From positions 62,001-126,000 of the forward strand of contig JAGKWU010000011.1 of the NCBI GenBank assembly GCA_021151695.1: a stretch of 64,000 bases of DNA, in the 5' to 3' direction. Numbering within the stretch: the stretch's first letter is position 1; every line of letters starts with the position of its first letter. Below are positions 9,401-16,450 of this stretch, one piece after another. The position numbers and the translations under genes are program-made. The DNA comes from Cellvibrionaceae bacterium. GTDB taxonomy: Bacteria > Pseudomonadota > Gammaproteobacteria > Pseudomonadales > Cellvibrionaceae. The notes beneath the pieces are model-generated. The model worked only from the letters and a program-made list of their open reading frames with translations, did not search any database and was not told the DNA's origin.

Positions 9401-10379
9401 AGCTGGTTTGCTCGGTAGATATATCCTCCCAATTGAGCAAAAACACTTTGGGAGCGACTTTAGGCAGGTGTGGATCGCTGGCGCTGCCAAGCCCCACCAC
9501 CGATACCAACCAGGTGTGATTTTGCTCCTGTAGCGTCCAGGGCACGCCATCATCCGTTATCACCGCCGGGAGAATACCTTTGGTCTGCCAGGATTTAATA
9601 AGGGGATTGCTGAAAGTCTCAATACCCCACTGGGTGTGGATATTGTTGGAATTAGCCTGAACATCCTGACGCACACTGCCCCAGAGCACGTCATTGATCA
9701 GTGAATTGTGAAGTAGCAGCGCTTGCCCGTAATTGGGAGCCGTCTCCCGTACTATGGACATACCGACTTCCACAGCCCCCAGAGGCACGGTTTGGGGGCT
9801 CTCGCCAGCCATCTGCCCCATGACCGGCGCAAACGCACGGTAAGCGGCCCCAAAGTGCCCTACTTCCATACCGGTAGCCAGTTGAGCGCGGCTCATACTG
9901 GTAGCCGCCAGCGGGCTCTGCTGGCTGATATCGTCACCAAAACGGTCGGGGCGATTGATACGCAAAAATACTGTGGCACCAGGCCCTACATAGACGTTGA
10001 GCTCGCGCACCCCCAGGGTCGTCATGCGAGCCCACCAGCCTTGGAGCTGTTGATTGAGTTGCGCGCGCAGCTTGGCGGTATCGTCTGCGCCGCCATTGCC
10101 ACCTTCGCGCTCATGCGCGATGCGCGCCTCGCGCACTATCTTGACCAGGGTCGGCTCCTGGGCCAACAACTGCGCGAGTAAGCTGGCTTGCCGCAAAGCG
10201 TCGCGCTCGGCGACCTGCTGGGTCTGCTCAACGGTTTCCTGATACAGGCTCAAGCGCTGTTGCCAGGCTTGGTCAAGACGCGTCAGCTCGTTGCGCAAGA
10301 GCACAAAAAAAAGAGCGCTTATTGCAAGGGCAATAAACCAGGGCAACCAGGAATAAAGGCGCTTATTCTCAACATCCAT
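6429..10379 (-). CDS. Membrane hybrid sensor histidine kinase with periplasmic sensor, PAS, GAF and receiver domains
   Basis: A 1316-residue hybrid kinase. A membrane helix (about 11-29) and a second (about 338-357) flank a periplasmic region of about 300 residues, a Cache-like size but with no motif I can name. Then come a PAS domain (LTLALVSSESGFWEW...), a GAF domain, further PAS domains, HisKA with SHELRTPL and His958, a HATPase core (FLSNAAKFS, DRGPGIA, GGTGLGLAI) and a C-terminal receiver with phospho-acceptor Asp1243 (TVDLKLPD). First gene of a three-gene leftward operon with the second kinase and the free receiver. Phosphotransfer could run internally to the receiver or out to the downstream regulator. 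No promoter recognised in the 170 bases upstream. Confidence 0.88.
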   Translation of the reverse strand: MDVENKRLYSWLPWFIALAISALFFVLLRNELTRLDQAWQQRLSLYQETVEQTQQVAERDALRQASLLAQLLAQEPTLVKIVREARIAHEREGGNGGADDTAKLRAQLNQQLQGWWARMTTLGVRELNVYVGPGATVFLRINRPDRFGDDISQQSPLAATSMSRAQLATGMEVGHFGAAYRAFAPVMGQMAGESPQTVPLGAVEVGMSIVRETAPNYGQALLLHNSLINDVLWGSVRQDVQANSNNIHTQWGIETFSNPLIKSWQTKGILPAVITDDGVPWTLQEQNHTWLVSVVGLGSASDPHLPKVAPKVFLLNWEDISTEQTSYRTGRQDLYLRYMIGWLVALAVLWLLFRYNQRLVYQMLNAHSEQLQQERDSSEQSRQRLTLALVSSESGFWEWNITNNRAVFSAEWRALCGLPADDSRADIEEWLSRVHPSDKRASYTEMIRHIKGETPMFENEYRLRIADGSYKWIFTRGKVVEWQPDGKAALMLGVYTDITDRKKNEIIVIRQQAALRALNEIASIPVVDAEDQLRRALAIGSRYLGLPMGAVSRVQGHRYQIKVKIGSGGIEQGAVDALSNYFCELTLGREEVFAQDDISLGNHANHVAHLQGRVESYIGVPIWLKSQIYGTLYFASERSRHQAYDDLDYDFMRLLARWVGVTLERWQHQSEQQALLDRFAKLCDQLPGFLYQFQLFPDGSSICPYASAGIEDLYCVTPEEVMESADKLFDRLHRDDLGWISQTVSQSAKTLTPWIASFRILHPRRGEIWVHAESRPERLPDNSVLWHGFIVDITENKRAELRLQEINALREAIFDAASIAIISTDPKGLIKTYNKGAEDMLGFGAGEVIDILTPLPFHLTEELVTRAQKLASEFGREEIDLLGQGFSLLSARAREGDEDENEWTWVRKDGSTLPVILSVTTLRSSDGEITGYLLLGRDISEIKRIDRMKSEFISTVSHELRTPLTAISGALGIIVNGAAGAIPDTATKMLNIAHKNSLRLIHLVNDLLDMDKLVAGKMFFDVKPQSLLFLVQQAIEQNASYATQFQVKFVMRNLVGEDVKVNVDAHRLQQVLANFLSNAAKFSPQGEQVDVCIERVGNAVRVSVIDRGPGIADDFRGRIFQKFSQADSSDTRQKGGTGLGLAICKEIVERMGGRIGFNSEAGLGAQFYFEMPIEAAQQKLLEKSEYRHHQTGDRLLVIEDDPEVAELLATILRSNNYRVDIAYTGEAAMERIALYGYQLITVDLKLPDTNGLQLIRQLRSDASTQRLPIIVISANLDAEEFSSRNDPWFTGIQWLQKPQTAENIIAAVQRSLAPEQ

Positions 10380-10552
10380 TAAAAGGGCTTCCAGACAAGA
10401 GCGGTCCCTAAACGAGCAACTTTTATAGGGTACAAGCCTCCCTCAAATGCAAAATTGCAGGGCAAGCAACGCCCTCTGCCGGGAGGCAAAAATATCTCTA
10501 TCCAGTGTAGTGCAGATTTTTTGAAGGGCGGGAAAAGCTGGGGCCTTCAGCG

Positions 10553-10891
10553 TTATTCGCTGGTATCCGATGTTTTTTCGCCGGCGTTTTTTTCGGCGCG
10601 GCGACGGCGGGCATCTTTGGGGTCGACGATTAATGGACGGTAGATCTCAACCCGATCACCCTCGTGGAGCACATGATTGGCAGCAGACTCCAGGCCCTTG
10701 GTGCCAAGTGTCTGGCCAAAGATCCCCATGGCCGCATTGCCAAGGTCTATATTCGGGAAATAATCGGTGATGCGCGACTGCTGCGCCGCCTGCTGCGCGG
10801 TAGTACCCGGCTTGACCAAGAGAGCGATAATTTTTTGTTGGTGTGGCAGCGCGTAAACCACTTCAACGGAGATGAGATCGAAATCGGCCAT
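10553..10891 (-). CDS. ratB: RnfH/RatB family protein (ubiquitin-like fold)
   Basis: A 112-residue protein of the RnfH/RatB family (UPF0125), a small beta-grasp fold protein. Recognisable family sequence includes ISVEVVYALP near the start, GIFGQ in the middle and DRVEIYRPL followed by the DPKDARRRRA basic tail. It is encoded 12 bases downstream of ratA, the standard pairing. In some bacteria a homologue sits with the Rnf electron-transport genes, which gave the name. The biochemical role is unsettled; despite the RatA/RatB label it is probably not an antitoxin in the usual sense. The C-terminal tail is charged and probably disordered. Confidence 0.9.
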   Translation of the reverse strand: MADFDLISVEVVYALPHQQKIIALLVKPGTTAQQAAQQSRITDYFPNIDLGNAAMGIFGQTLGTKGLESAANHVLHEGDRVEIYRPLIVDPKDARRRRAEKNAGEKTSDTSE

Positions 10892-10903
10892 AGTTATAGG
10901 GGC

Positions 10904-11344
10904 TCACTTGCTGCCATAGATTTTTTGCGCGCGAGCGCAGAGGGCATCCACCTGCTTGCCGGCCACGGTTTCAAACAGCTTGCCCACGGCCATCCCCAGG
11001 AGACGGTTCTGCAATTCAAAACTCAGGTCGAAACTGACTTTACAGGCACTATCGCCCAAAGGCGTAAAGCGCCAGCAACCTTGCAGTTGTTTGAAGGGTC
11101 CATCCACCAGATTCATGGTCATGGATTCGGGTGGAAGCAACTGGTTGCGCGTAACAAAGCTCTGGCTAATGCCACCTTTGCTCAACACCAACCGCGCCTC
11201 CAACCAGCCGTCACCACTGGCCAGGATAGTGGCTTCCTGACAACCGTCCATATACTGCGGATAAGTCTCTATATCATTGACCAGATCAAACATCTGGCGG
11301 GGCGTGAAATGGACTAACGCCGAGCGATTAATCTTATGCGTCAA
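10904..11344 (-). CDS. ratA: RatA/Coq10-type START domain protein
   Basis: A 146-residue START-fold protein of the polyketide-cyclase/Coq10 family. It begins with the usual MTHKINRSALV and contains the conserved FDLVNDIETYPQY segment and the FKQLQGCWRF strand. In E. coli RatA was reported to block 70S ribosome formation, but mitochondrial and bacterial homologues bind ubiquinone and assist its use, which I consider the more likely role. It pairs with ratB and lies near smpB, which is the common gammaproteobacterial order, here with a transporter gene inserted between. Its stop is 12 bases from ratB's start. Confidence 0.9.
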   Translation of the reverse strand: MTHKINRSALVHFTPRQMFDLVNDIETYPQYMDGCQEATILASGDGWLEARLVLSKGGISQSFVTRNQLLPPESMTMNLVDGPFKQLQGCWRFTPLGDSACKVSFDLSFELQNRLLGMAVGKLFETVAGKQVDALCARAQKIYGSK

Positions 11345-11349
11345 CAGGC

Positions 11350-12744
11350 TTACTCCGCCACAAACCGGCTGGCTACCGGGTAGAAGAGATTGATGATGAT
11401 CACCAACACCAGCACCGGCGAGATGTAGCGCAGCACCCAGCGCCAGATAGCCAGCAAGCGCGGGTGATCCTGTTGCAACTCATGGGCGGTAGACTCGCGG
11501 CTCATAGCCCAGCCAACAAACAGCGCCGTAAGCAGGCCGCCGCTGGGCAGCAAGAGATTGGTGGTGAGGAAATCCAGACAGCTGTAAAAATTCATGCCCC
11601 AGAGGATTTCCTGATCGGCCCACTCGTTAAAGGAGAGCACAGAGCCCAACCCCAGTAGCCAGGCAGAGCCAGCCACCAGCAGACAGGCGCTGATGCGGTG
11701 GAAACCAAAGCGCTCGTGCAGGTAAGCCACACCCGGCTCCAACAGCGAAATCGTCGAACACCAGGCCGCCAGTATCACCATCAAAAAGAAGGCGGCGCCG
11801 ATAAAAGTCCCACCCACCATGGAGCCAAAAGCAACGGGCAAAGTCACAAACATCAAGCCGGGGCCGCTGGCAGGTGTGATACCGGGAGTGGCAAAGACAA
11901 ACGCAAAAATCGCCACGCCCGCAAGCAAGCCTACCAACACATCCAGCAGGGCAACCACAATGACCGTCTTGCCAATAGCCGCCGTACTGGGCATGTAGGC
12001 ACCATAAGCCATGATCGCGCCCATACCCAAACTCAGGGTAAAAAATGCATGGCCAAGGGCCAGCAAAGCGGCATTCCAGGACAGGTCTTCAACATTAAAA
12101 CTGAACATAAAACGCAGGCTGGTGGCGATTTCGCCAGTGTTATAGGCATAGCCTACGAGGATAAACAGCAGCACAAACAATGTCGGCATCATCCAGCGGA
12201 TAGCGGTTTCGATACCTTTGTTAACACCGAACATCAATACCAGCGATGTGGCCGCAATAAACAGCGTATGCCACTGCACCAGCCGGCTTTTGTTGGCGAG
12301 CAGATCATTAAACAGGGCGTTGGATGCATCGCCACTCAGGCCATTAAAACTGCCCGATACGGCGGCAATGAGGTAATCGATAGTCCAGCCGGCGATCACT
12401 GTGTAATAGGAGAGAATCAGGAAGCCGCCCAGCACACCCATCCAGCCAATAAGCGTCCAGAGTTGCGTGCGACCTGCATCGGCGCAGATAGATTGCACGG
12501 CAGAAATAGGGTTAGCGCGGCCTTTGCGGCCGATCATTATCTCCGCCATCATGATGGGAATACCCACCAGCAGCACGCACAGCAGATACAGCAGCACAAA
12601 AGCAGCGCCGCCATTTTCGCCCGTGATATAGGGAAACTTCCAGATATTGCCCAAGCCAATTGCCGAGCCGCTGGCCGCCAGGATAAAGCTGCCGCGCCGC
12701 CCCCAAATTGCATGTTGCTTCAATCGTTTCACAGAATGCCCCAT
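11350..12744 (-). CDS. Neurotransmitter:sodium symporter (NSS/LeuT-fold) family transporter
   Basis: A 464-residue inner-membrane transporter of the NSS family, with about 11-12 hydrophobic helices. The family signature near the N-terminus is clear: a first helix with SAIGLGNIWKFPY, where LeuT-type proteins bind Na+ and substrate along the unwound helix. Likely cargo is an amino acid or related amine taken up with Na+; the sequence does not tell which. I chose the ATG at 12744 (MGHSVKRLKQ) because it matches where homologues begin; an upstream in-frame ATG at 12855 would add 37 residues that do not look like the family. It lies between ratA (5 bases downstream) and divergent smpB. Confidence 0.88.
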   Translation of the reverse strand: MGHSVKRLKQHAIWGRRGSFILAASGSAIGLGNIWKFPYITGENGGAAFVLLYLLCVLLVGIPIMMAEIMIGRKGRANPISAVQSICADAGRTQLWTLIGWMGVLGGFLILSYYTVIAGWTIDYLIAAVSGSFNGLSGDASNALFNDLLANKSRLVQWHTLFIAATSLVLMFGVNKGIETAIRWMMPTLFVLLFILVGYAYNTGEIATSLRFMFSFNVEDLSWNAALLALGHAFFTLSLGMGAIMAYGAYMPSTAAIGKTVIVVALLDVLVGLLAGVAIFAFVFATPGITPASGPGLMFVTLPVAFGSMVGGTFIGAAFFLMVILAAWCSTISLLEPGVAYLHERFGFHRISACLLVAGSAWLLGLGSVLSFNEWADQEILWGMNFYSCLDFLTTNLLLPSGGLLTALFVGWAMSRESTAHELQQDHPRLLAIWRWVLRYISPVLVLVIIINLFYPVASRFVAE

Positions 12745-12881
12745 CAAGCCGGTATCCCCAATGTGCGGGGTTGAAGGGGAATTGTATCGGGATTGGCTGG
12801 CCAAGATAAGTGTGTCGCCCCACACTACATGCCAGCGACGGACAAAAATCCGCACAGGGGAAATTTTTTACAGACTCAGCG

Positions 12882-12887
12882 TATAAT
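12882..12887 (+). promoter_or_regulatory. Possible -10 element for smpB
   Basis: A perfect TATAAT lies 70 bases before the smpB start in the divergent region. No good -35 is found 16-18 bases upstream, so the assignment rests on the -10 alone. Confidence 0.35.
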
Positions 12888-12957
12888 GCCCGCCCGCTCT
12901 ATTCCGAGCTGCCCCCGCTCTTGTTGAGCTGAATGTCCCCGGAGCATTAGCGCCCTT

Positions 12958-13437
12958 ATGGCCAAGAAGAATTCGCAAAAAAACAGTGGCACCACCATAG
13001 GCCTGAACAAGAAAGCCAAGTTCGACTATCACCTCTCCGACCGCTTTGAATGCGGCCTGGCGCTGCAAGGCTGGGAGGTGAAAAGCTTGCGTGCCGGCAA
13101 GCTGCAACTGGTGGATTCCTACGTGGTCTTCCATAAAGGTGAAGCTTTCCTGCACGGGGCCTTGATTAGCCCCATACAAACCGTGAGCACTCACTACGTG
13201 ATAGACCCGCGCCGCATGCGCAAACTGCTGCTCAACCGCCGCGAAATCGACCGTTTGATCGAATCCTCGCAACAAAAGGGCTATACCGTCGTAGCCACCG
13301 CCATGTACTGGAAGGCACATCTGGTGAAGTGTGAAATCGCACTGGCCAAAGGTAAGCAGGAGCACGATAAACGCGAGTCGGAGAAAGAGCGCGACTGGGC
13401 GCGCGAAAAGCAACGGCTGTTCCAGAAAGACCGATAA
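12958..13437 (+). CDS. smpB: SsrA-binding protein SmpB
   Basis: SmpB binds tmRNA and brings it to ribosomes stalled on broken mRNAs (trans-translation). The 159-residue length is typical. Recognisable conserved stretches are KAKFDYHLSDRFECGLALQGWEVKSLRAGK, read here as its parts (FDYHL, GLALQGWEVKSLR), the DSYV strand, and the basic, helix-forming C-terminal tail (KRESEKERDWAREK) that enters the mRNA channel. The ATG at 12958 begins MAKKNSQK. It is transcribed away from the symporter and ratA-ratB. No tmRNA gene follows; the 111 bases to cysE are too short for one. Confidence 0.96.
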   Translation: MAKKNSQKNSGTTIGLNKKAKFDYHLSDRFECGLALQGWEVKSLRAGKLQLVDSYVVFHKGEAFLHGALISPIQTVSTHYVIDPRRMRKLLLNRREIDRLIESSQQKGYTVVATAMYWKAHLVKCEIALAKGKQEHDKRESEKERDWAREKQRLFQKDR

Positions 13438-13507
13438 CAGCCAAACCCGGAACTGACATCTGCCACTTGCCAGCACCTGGGTAAGCCCCAATAATTCCGC
13501 TATTGAC

Positions 13508-13528
13508 GCCGATCAATTTTTGATCGGC
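13508..13528. other. Perfect 9-bp inverted repeat between smpB and cysE
   Basis: GCCGATCAA (13508-13516), a TTT loop, and TTGATCGGC (13520-13528). It ends 20 bases before the chosen cysE start. No T-run follows on the plus strand, so it is a poor terminator. It could be an RNA hairpin in the cysE leader or an operator. Confidence 0.5.
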
Positions 13529-13548
13529 ATTTGACCGCTGAGGCCGCC

Positions 13549-14343
13549 ATGAACGCAACTGTCCCCGCCATACCGCTCGATACCCTCTGGGACTCCATTC
13601 GCAGCCAGACGCGCAAGCAGGCCGAGCAAGAGCCAGTGCTGGCCAGCTTCCTCTACGCCACCATTCTCAACCACGACACCCTTGAGGCGGCCCTGAGTTT
13701 TCACCTCGCCAACAAACTCGACAGTCCCGCTCTGCCCGCCATGCTGGTGCGCGAGGTGATTGAACAAGCTCTGGTCGCCGATCCAACCATCAGCCTCGCG
13801 GTGCGTGCCGATTTGCTGGCGGTAAGTGAGCGCGACTCCGCCTGCTGCTCGCTGGTTACCCCATTCCTCTACTTCAAGGGTTTCCACGCACTCCAGGCCT
13901 ATCGCGTAGCCCATTGGCTGTGGCAACAAAAGCGCAACTCCCTGGCGCTTTTCCTGCAAAACCGCATTTCCTGCGTGTTTGCGGTAGATATCCACCCGGC
14001 CGCCACCATTGGCAAAGGCATCATGTTTGACCATGCCACCGGCATAGTGATTGGCGAAACTGCCATAGTGGAAGACAACGTATCCATCATGCAGTCGGTC
14101 ACCCTGGGTGGTACCGGCAAAGAGCACGGCGATCGCCATCCCAAAGTGCGCAGTGGTGTTTTGATCAGCGCAGGCGCCAAGGTGCTGGGCAATATCGAAA
14201 TCGGCGAATGCGCCAAGGTAGGAGCCGGTAGCGTGGTACTCAAAGATGTAGCCCCACGCACCACTGTTGCGGGCGTCCCCGCCAAAGAGGTGGGTGTACA
14301 CACCTGCAATAAGCCGGCACAGGAAATGAATCACAGCCTGTAA
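13549..14343 (+). CDS. cysE: Serine O-acetyltransferase
   Basis: CysE transfers acetyl from acetyl-CoA to L-serine, giving O-acetylserine, the first committed step of cysteine synthesis. The 264-residue protein has the helical N-terminal domain (about 1-130, SAT family) and a C-terminal left-handed beta-helix with hexapeptide repeats. Catalytic-site sequences FDHATGIVIGETA and GDRHPK, and LGGTGKEHGDRHP-type loop residues, are visible. The C-terminus carries no unusual extension. I chose the ATG at 13549, preceded by a TGAGG ribosome site; an in-frame TTG at 13531 would add six residues. The inverted repeat just upstream may affect expression. Confidence 0.94.
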   Translation: MNATVPAIPLDTLWDSIRSQTRKQAEQEPVLASFLYATILNHDTLEAALSFHLANKLDSPALPAMLVREVIEQALVADPTISLAVRADLLAVSERDSACCSLVTPFLYFKGFHALQAYRVAHWLWQQKRNSLALFLQNRISCVFAVDIHPAATIGKGIMFDHATGIVIGETAIVEDNVSIMQSVTLGGTGKEHGDRHPKVRSGVLISAGAKVLGNIEIGECAKVGAGSVVLKDVAPRTTVAGVPAKEVGVHTCNKPAQEMNHSL

Positions 14344-14444
14344 CGCAAGCTTATGAGCGTTCTGAAAACGCTTTTTCTGGACGCGCCAGCCAGATTGGCA
14401 CATTATCCCGCCATCTTGTTCCAGCCTTGAGTTGTTGCCCGGCT

Positions 14445-15338
14445 ATGATGCGCTTGACGTTACCGCAGTCCCGCTTTTTCGGCCTCCGCCTTTGCGGCCT
14501 TCTGTTAGGGCTATTTGCCAGCTGGCTGGCAGCTGCCGCACCCATCATCGCCGTTAATGAAGACATACTGCCCGACTACTATCGTTTCCTGCAGGGACGT
14601 AGCCCCGATGAGGTGAGCTATTACGGCGGCCCGGGCGCCCGTCGCGATGTGATTGAACTGGTCCTCTTGCAACAGGCGGTCAGGCTGGGCGGATTTACCC
14701 GGGAGATACAACTCCAGGCCGAGCAAAGCTACCTGCGCAGTTTGCGCGACATTGCCGATGGCCGTTTCATCACCTCCGCCGGCCTCGTTTGGCAGAGCGA
14801 TATTGCCGGCCAATCGGACGCTTATTACACGAGTCGGGCCCTGGTTAAAGACGGCGAATTTATTGTGGGGATCTACACCTCACCTGCCAACCACAAAGCC
14901 TTGGCCGCTGGCGAGCAGACAGCCATAAGCCGACTGACCGCTGTCACCAGCTCCCAGTGGAAAACCGATATCAAAACCCTGGCCGAGTTGGGTATACATC
15001 ACCCCATTCTCTCACCCAGCTGGGTGAATATGGTGCGCATGCTGGCGGCGGGCCGCGCCGACATCTCACTTGCCCCCTTCCAGCAAACTCCCGATATGAG
15101 TATCACTGTAGGCGGCATAAAACTGGTGCCAGTGCCCGGCGTCAAGGTTGCCCTGTCCGGCAGCCGCCACTGGCCAATCAGCCGCAAACATCCGGATGGG
15201 CAAGCTTTTTACGAGGCACTGGAAAAAGGTTTGATCCTACTAGAAGAACGAGGCGTTATTCGCCAGGCCTATAGCGACTGCGGCTTTTTCCATCCTGCTA
15301 TAGTTGATTGGAAACTGCTAAATCCCAAACAGCGATAA
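14445..15338 (+). CDS. Exported solute-binding-like protein of unknown function
   Basis: About 297 residues with a clear Sec signal peptide (basic start, hydrophobic LCGLLLGLFASWLAAA, likely cleavage after the alanine run). The mature part resembles periplasmic solute-binding domains of family 3 in size and pattern (IIAVNEDILPDYYRFLQG, a central RADISLAPF-like segment), but with weak similarity; no permease or ATPase gene is nearby. In gammaproteobacteria such orphan proteins are often annotated as transporter substrate-binding domain-containing. Start is uncertain: ATGs at 14445 and 14448 are both possible and an upstream TTG at 14427 is less likely. Function unknown. Confidence 0.72.
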   Translation: MMRLTLPQSRFFGLRLCGLLLGLFASWLAAAAPIIAVNEDILPDYYRFLQGRSPDEVSYYGGPGARRDVIELVLLQQAVRLGGFTREIQLQAEQSYLRSLRDIADGRFITSAGLVWQSDIAGQSDAYYTSRALVKDGEFIVGIYTSPANHKALAAGEQTAISRLTAVTSSQWKTDIKTLAELGIHHPILSPSWVNMVRMLAAGRADISLAPFQQTPDMSITVGGIKLVPVPGVKVALSGSRHWPISRKHPDGQAFYEALEKGLILLEERGVIRQAYSDCGFFHPAIVDWKLLNPKQR

Positions 15339-15654
15339 ACATAAAGTGGATTTTATTAATAAAAAAGCTTGGCAACCCCGGTGTGAAGCTGCATCTTGAT
15401 AGCAACTACAGTAAATTGAAATCTGCCCGTTCCTGTTAGGGATATGGTGCATTTGGCAAGAAAAATGGCGTCAAATATCACGAAACACATTATTTTTTCG
15501 CCATTTAAATATGCTTATTTAGCATTGTAGAAAGAGCTGTTAGAATTTTTGAACGTTTAGGTTTTAGATGCCAATTTTCGCCAAATTGTAATATTGTATT
15601 CTTAAATCCAAGACGATAAGCTGATACAAACATTAAATAACTCGAGCTATACCT
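15339..15654. other. 316-base AT-rich intergenic region before the FadR-type regulator
   Basis: No gene seen. It holds an 8-bp perfect inverted repeat AAATGGCG (15463-15470) / CGCCATTT (15499-15506) separated by 28 bases, and several ATTTGGC or GCCAAAT words (around 15451 and 15575) on both strands. These could be autoregulatory sites for the GntR protein downstream. No clear terminator follows the upstream gene and no confident -35/-10 pair was identified. Confidence 0.4.
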
Positions 15655-16374
15655 ATGGCAATTCTGGATCGCAACTTCAACCTGTCCCAACGCATGGTGC
15701 AAGAGCTGGGTAAATCCATTATCTGCGGCGAATACGCCGACGATGCCAGCCTTCCTACTGAAGCCGAACTCTGCGACAAATTTGGTGTAAGCCGCAGCGC
15801 CGTGCGCGAAGCGGTGAAGATGCTCTCCGCCAAAGGTTTGATCACCAGTAAGCCGCGCCAGGGTATTCGCATCCAGGCGGAAGAGAACTGGAATATCTTT
15901 GACCCGGACTTGTTGCGCTGGTCGCTCGAGAGCAATCCTTCCATGAAGGTACTGAAAGAATTTCTGCAGATGCGTATCGCGATTGAACCGGAGGCCGCCG
16001 CCCTTGCCGCGCGTTATGCCGACCCGGTAAAAATTGCCGCGATTGAAGAAGCACTCGAACGCATGCGTGTTGCTCCGGAAGGCTCTGCGGAAGATCTGGA
16101 TGCGGATATCGCTTTCCATGTCAGTATCCTCTATGCCAGCCAAAACCGTTTTTATATCCGCTTGCGCGATTTCATCACTACCGCCTTGCGTGTGAGTATC
16201 AGCCACACCACGCCCATCAAAGGCAACCATATGGCGGTATTTGAAGACCATGCCAAAGTGCTCAGCGCCATCAAAAACCGCAACCCCGAGCGCGCCAAAC
16301 ACTCAATGCTGCTGCTGATTGACGAAGCCTTGAACTTTATCGAGCAAGAGTTGGTTTCCAAAGGTTTGGCGTAA
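15655..16374 (+). CDS. GntR family transcriptional regulator, FadR subfamily (FCD domain)
   Basis: A 239-residue DNA-binding regulator. The N-terminal winged helix-turn-helix (about 10-75) has the GntR signature LPTEAELCDKFGVSRSAVREAVK, read as its parts, and the C-terminal FCD domain (about 95-225) shows the helical ligand/metal-binding pattern with FHVSILYAS and a late His in DHAKVLSAI. Family members usually respond to sugar acids, carboxylates or fatty acyl-CoA. Its own target is not obvious because no sugar-acid genes adjoin it; the uvrD gene downstream is convergent. The long AT-rich leader may hold its operator. A bidirectional terminator follows. Confidence 0.9.
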   Translation: MAILDRNFNLSQRMVQELGKSIICGEYADDASLPTEAELCDKFGVSRSAVREAVKMLSAKGLITSKPRQGIRIQAEENWNIFDPDLLRWSLESNPSMKVLKEFLQMRIAIEPEAAALAARYADPVKIAAIEEALERMRVAPEGSAEDLDADIAFHVSILYASQNRFYIRLRDFITTALRVSISHTTPIKGNHMAVFEDHAKVLSAIKNRNPERAKHSMLLLIDEALNFIEQELVSKGLA

Positions 16375-16398
16375 TCGCTGAGTGCCAATTTCCCTAAA

Positions 16399-16430
16399 AA
16401 AAAATCCCTGCAATTGCAGGGATTTTTTTT
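16399..16430. terminator. Bidirectional intrinsic terminator between the FadR-type regulator and uvrD
   Basis: Perfect stem built from ATCCCTGCA / TGCAGGGAT (16404-16423) with an A-run before and a T-run after, so it works for both converging genes. Confidence 0.88.
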
Positions 16431-16450
16431 AGGGGCTAATGCAAATAATG

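Noticed and set aside
10553..11344. ratA-ratB as a toxin-antitoxin pair
   Set aside because: They are conserved housekeeping-type genes beside smpB, the usual gammaproteobacterial arrangement, and RatB is not an antitoxin by evidence; a Coq10-like role for RatA is more likely.
13438..13548. tmRNA gene after smpB
   Set aside because: The gap to cysE is only 111 bases, far shorter than a tmRNA, and no tRNA-like ends were seen.
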